Positions 4,738-5,027 of a stretch of 5,027 bases of DNA are shown in pieces. Location of the stretch: positions 1-5,027 of the forward strand of contig JAHWJF010000325.1 of assembly GCA_019348515.1 (NCBI GenBank), read 5' to 3'. The notes under the pieces are model-generated. The model was given only the letters and a program-made list of their open reading frames with translations. It was not told where the DNA came from and did not search any database. Position 1 is the stretch's first letter, and every line of letters starts with the position of its first letter. The position numbers and the translations under genes are program-made. This DNA comes from Chloroflexota bacterium (GTDB lineage: Bacteria; Chloroflexota; Chloroflexia; Thermomicrobiales; UBA6265).

Positions 4738-5027
4738 ATGAATGCGGTTGACCTCGTCATCCTCGTCGTCGTTGGTCTCTTCGCTGTTGGTGGCCTGCGC
4801 CGAGGATTCCTCTTCGGGCTGGTCGATCTGGTCGCTTTTGGACTGGCGATTGTTGTCGCCGCCCACCTGGCCACGTCCGTTGCGGAACCACTTCGCGACC
4901 AGGGGATACCCGTTGAGCTGGCTACTGGCGCCGGGTTTGTCATTGCCGGTGTTGTCAGTCTCGCTGTCATTGGTCTCGCAGCGCGCGTGCTTCTCGCTCC
5001 GCTTGCTCTGCTTGGAGCCGGTACGCC
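4738..5027 (+). CDS. CvpA-family inner-membrane protein (3' end outside window)
   Basis: The frame is open from ATG 4738 to the window edge, giving 96 complete codons. The N-terminus begins with AVDLVILVVVGLFAVGG (first membrane segment, about 4-20). A basic Arg-Arg turn in GGLRRGFLFGLVDL (18-31) follows, then a second hydrophobic segment (about 28-46), a polar link with EPLRDQGIP (50-58), and a third hydrophobic stretch (about 61-92). The D-V-L-I start followed by the RRGF..GLVD turn is characteristic of CvpA (colicin V production protein) family membrane proteins, usually 160-200 residues with four membrane helices. The family's exact role is not well defined; members are linked to envelope homeostasis. 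It lies on the same strand 115 bases after the sulfotransferases, far enough for its own promoter, so co-function with them is not implied. The name should be taken as family level only. Confidence 0.7.
   Translation, partial: MNAVDLVILVVVGLFAVGGLRRGFLFGLVDLVAFGLAIVVAAHLATSVAEPLRDQGIPVELATGAGFVIAGVVSLAVIGLAARVLLAPLALLGAGT

Overview
This is a moderately GC-rich bacterial window (about 60% GC by eye) with bacterial gene spacing, Shine-Dalgarno sites and GTG/TTG starts. Nothing in it fixes the genus. The CvpA-type membrane protein and the codon use would fit Chloroflexota or a similar GC-rich lineage, but that is a guess. I see no rRNA, tRNA, CRISPR array, insertion sequence or phage gene.

The window is dominated by a family of small P-loop sulfotransferases. 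Positions 1-399 hold the C-terminal part of a divergent member. It is followed after 24 bases by a complete second member (424-1143). A convergent GT4-type glycosyltransferase lies on the minus strand (1170-2126, or 2111 with the alternative start). A 214-base divergent intergenic region (2127-2340) follows, with an AT-rich extended -10 candidate, repeats and a palindrome. Then come three more sulfotransferases in a plus-strand row (2341-3060, 3136-3867, 3900-4622). A 115-base gap leads to the start of a CvpA-family membrane protein that runs off the right edge (4738-5027).

The four complete sulfotransferases are 239-243 residues long. Each has the N-terminal PAPS 5'-phosphosulfate loop (PPKxGNxW), an HxH site where the catalytic histidine is expected, the 3'-phosphate motif RDPYDxFVS, an RYExL strand motif, and a C-terminal LGYxVR tail. 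They fall into two sub-pairs, 424/2341 and 3136/3900, by N-terminal and mid-protein sequence. The usual C-terminal PAPS motif RKGxxGDW is changed to RAAKVGDS or RTATVGDS.

The likely joint role is sulfation of several positions on a glycan or glycoconjugate, with the glycosyltransferase building part of that acceptor. The shared PAPS chemistry follows from the family. The acceptor and the cooperation are inferred from the neighbourhood only. Expansion by repeated duplication, with divergence concentrated in two likely acceptor-facing segments, is the most interesting feature here.
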